DNA of 64,000 bases from positions 439,618-503,617 of the forward strand of contig NZ_CP026530.1 in assembly GCF_004006315.1 (NCBI RefSeq), given 5' to 3'. The stretch is from Nautilia sp. PV-1 (GTDB lineage: Bacteria > Campylobacterota > Campylobacteria > Campylobacterales > Nautiliaceae). A program made the position numbers and the translations under genes. The notes under the pieces were generated by a model that searched no databases, had not been told where the DNA came from, and saw only the letters and a program-made list of their open reading frames with translations. Positions 63,875 to 64,000 of this stretch are shown here, piece after piece (position 1 is the first letter of the stretch; every line of letters begins with the position of its first letter).

Positions 63875-64000
63875 TTTAGAAGTTTTTATATCGGTGTCTG
63901 TCACTAAATCTTGCTTTTTCCAGTAACTAAAACTTTTTTTTTATTATAAGTTATTAATGATATAGATATATTTGTTAAAGTTTACTGTAAATAATTAGGT

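Overview
This is an AT-rich chromosomal window of a campylobacterotal (epsilonproteobacterial) bacterium. The gene order repeats blocks I remember from Campylobacter jejuni: hom-aminotransferase-TrmH; MscS-aroB-TrkA_C-like-tgt; uvrD-truB-csrA-ispE; amidase-nitronate monooxygenase-tyrS-spoT-rpoZ-pyrH facing rluD-flpA-trmB-ftsE-ftsX-M23. Heavy gene overlap, the domain types and a glutamine synthetase with Phe in place of the adenylylated Tyr point the same way. The order Nautiliales (Nautilia/Caminibacter type) is my best guess, but it is an inference, not a demonstration. No insertion sequence, prophage, CRISPR array or rRNA operon is visible.

Layout. 1-7.6 kb: homoserine dehydrogenase (cut by the window edge), an aminotransferase, a RodZ-like membrane protein, TrmH, MetK and MetE. 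7.6-17.3 kb: exported proteins, family-4 uracil-DNA glycosylase, MscS channel, AroB, TrkA_C-like protein, Tgt, PilZ protein, RsmD. 17.3-20.1 kb: flagellar operon flaG-fliD-fliS-fliT-like behind a sigma-28 promoter. 20.1-29.8 kb: SLAC1/TDT carrier, IspE, CsrA, TruB, an inserted four-helix-bundle gene, UvrD, a LysR regulator, PepF, PabC-like. 29.9-35.9 kb: GlnA, a double-receiver diguanylate cyclase, PabB, PyrB, a 32-residue membrane protein, CmoB. 35.9-52.6 kb: dipeptidase, carbonic anhydrase, AmiC-type amidase, TyrS, SpoT, RpoZ, PyrH, then RluD-like, FlpA-like, TrmB, FtsE, FtsX, EnvC-like, Rho, MurI. 52.6-55.5 kb: two tail-to-tail toxin-antitoxin modules (one toxin frameshifted), an SDR and a spore-photoproduct-lyase-like radical SAM protein. 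55.6-63.7 kb: a 1323-residue exported protein, a nucleoside-phosphorylase-like protein, a DUF309 protein, a phosphoribosyltransferase and a fused DUF2062/AsmA-like membrane protein. 63.7-63.9 kb: tRNA genes with anticodons CAU and GAA.

Functional sets. FtsEX, a zinc-site-less EnvC-like protein and an AmiC-type amidase form a plausible septal peptidoglycan-splitting system. PabB with the PabC-like protein supplies p-aminobenzoate. A diguanylate cyclase with product-inhibition site, an intact PilZ protein and CsrA give c-di-GMP and post-transcriptional control around the flagellar operon. Hom, MetE and MetK cover methionine/SAM formation.

The most unusual structure lies mainly between and at the ends of genes: degenerate tandem arrays of fixed period (7, 8 or 9 nt) recur at about a dozen places. 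Copies drift in sequence but stay in register, and each array is nearly free of C on one strand. Several arrays supply the stop codon, Shine-Dalgarno sequence or part of the reading frame of a neighbouring gene. Two octamer arrays in opposite orientation bracket the four-helix-bundle gene inside the truB-uvrD operon, which looks like an inserted cassette.
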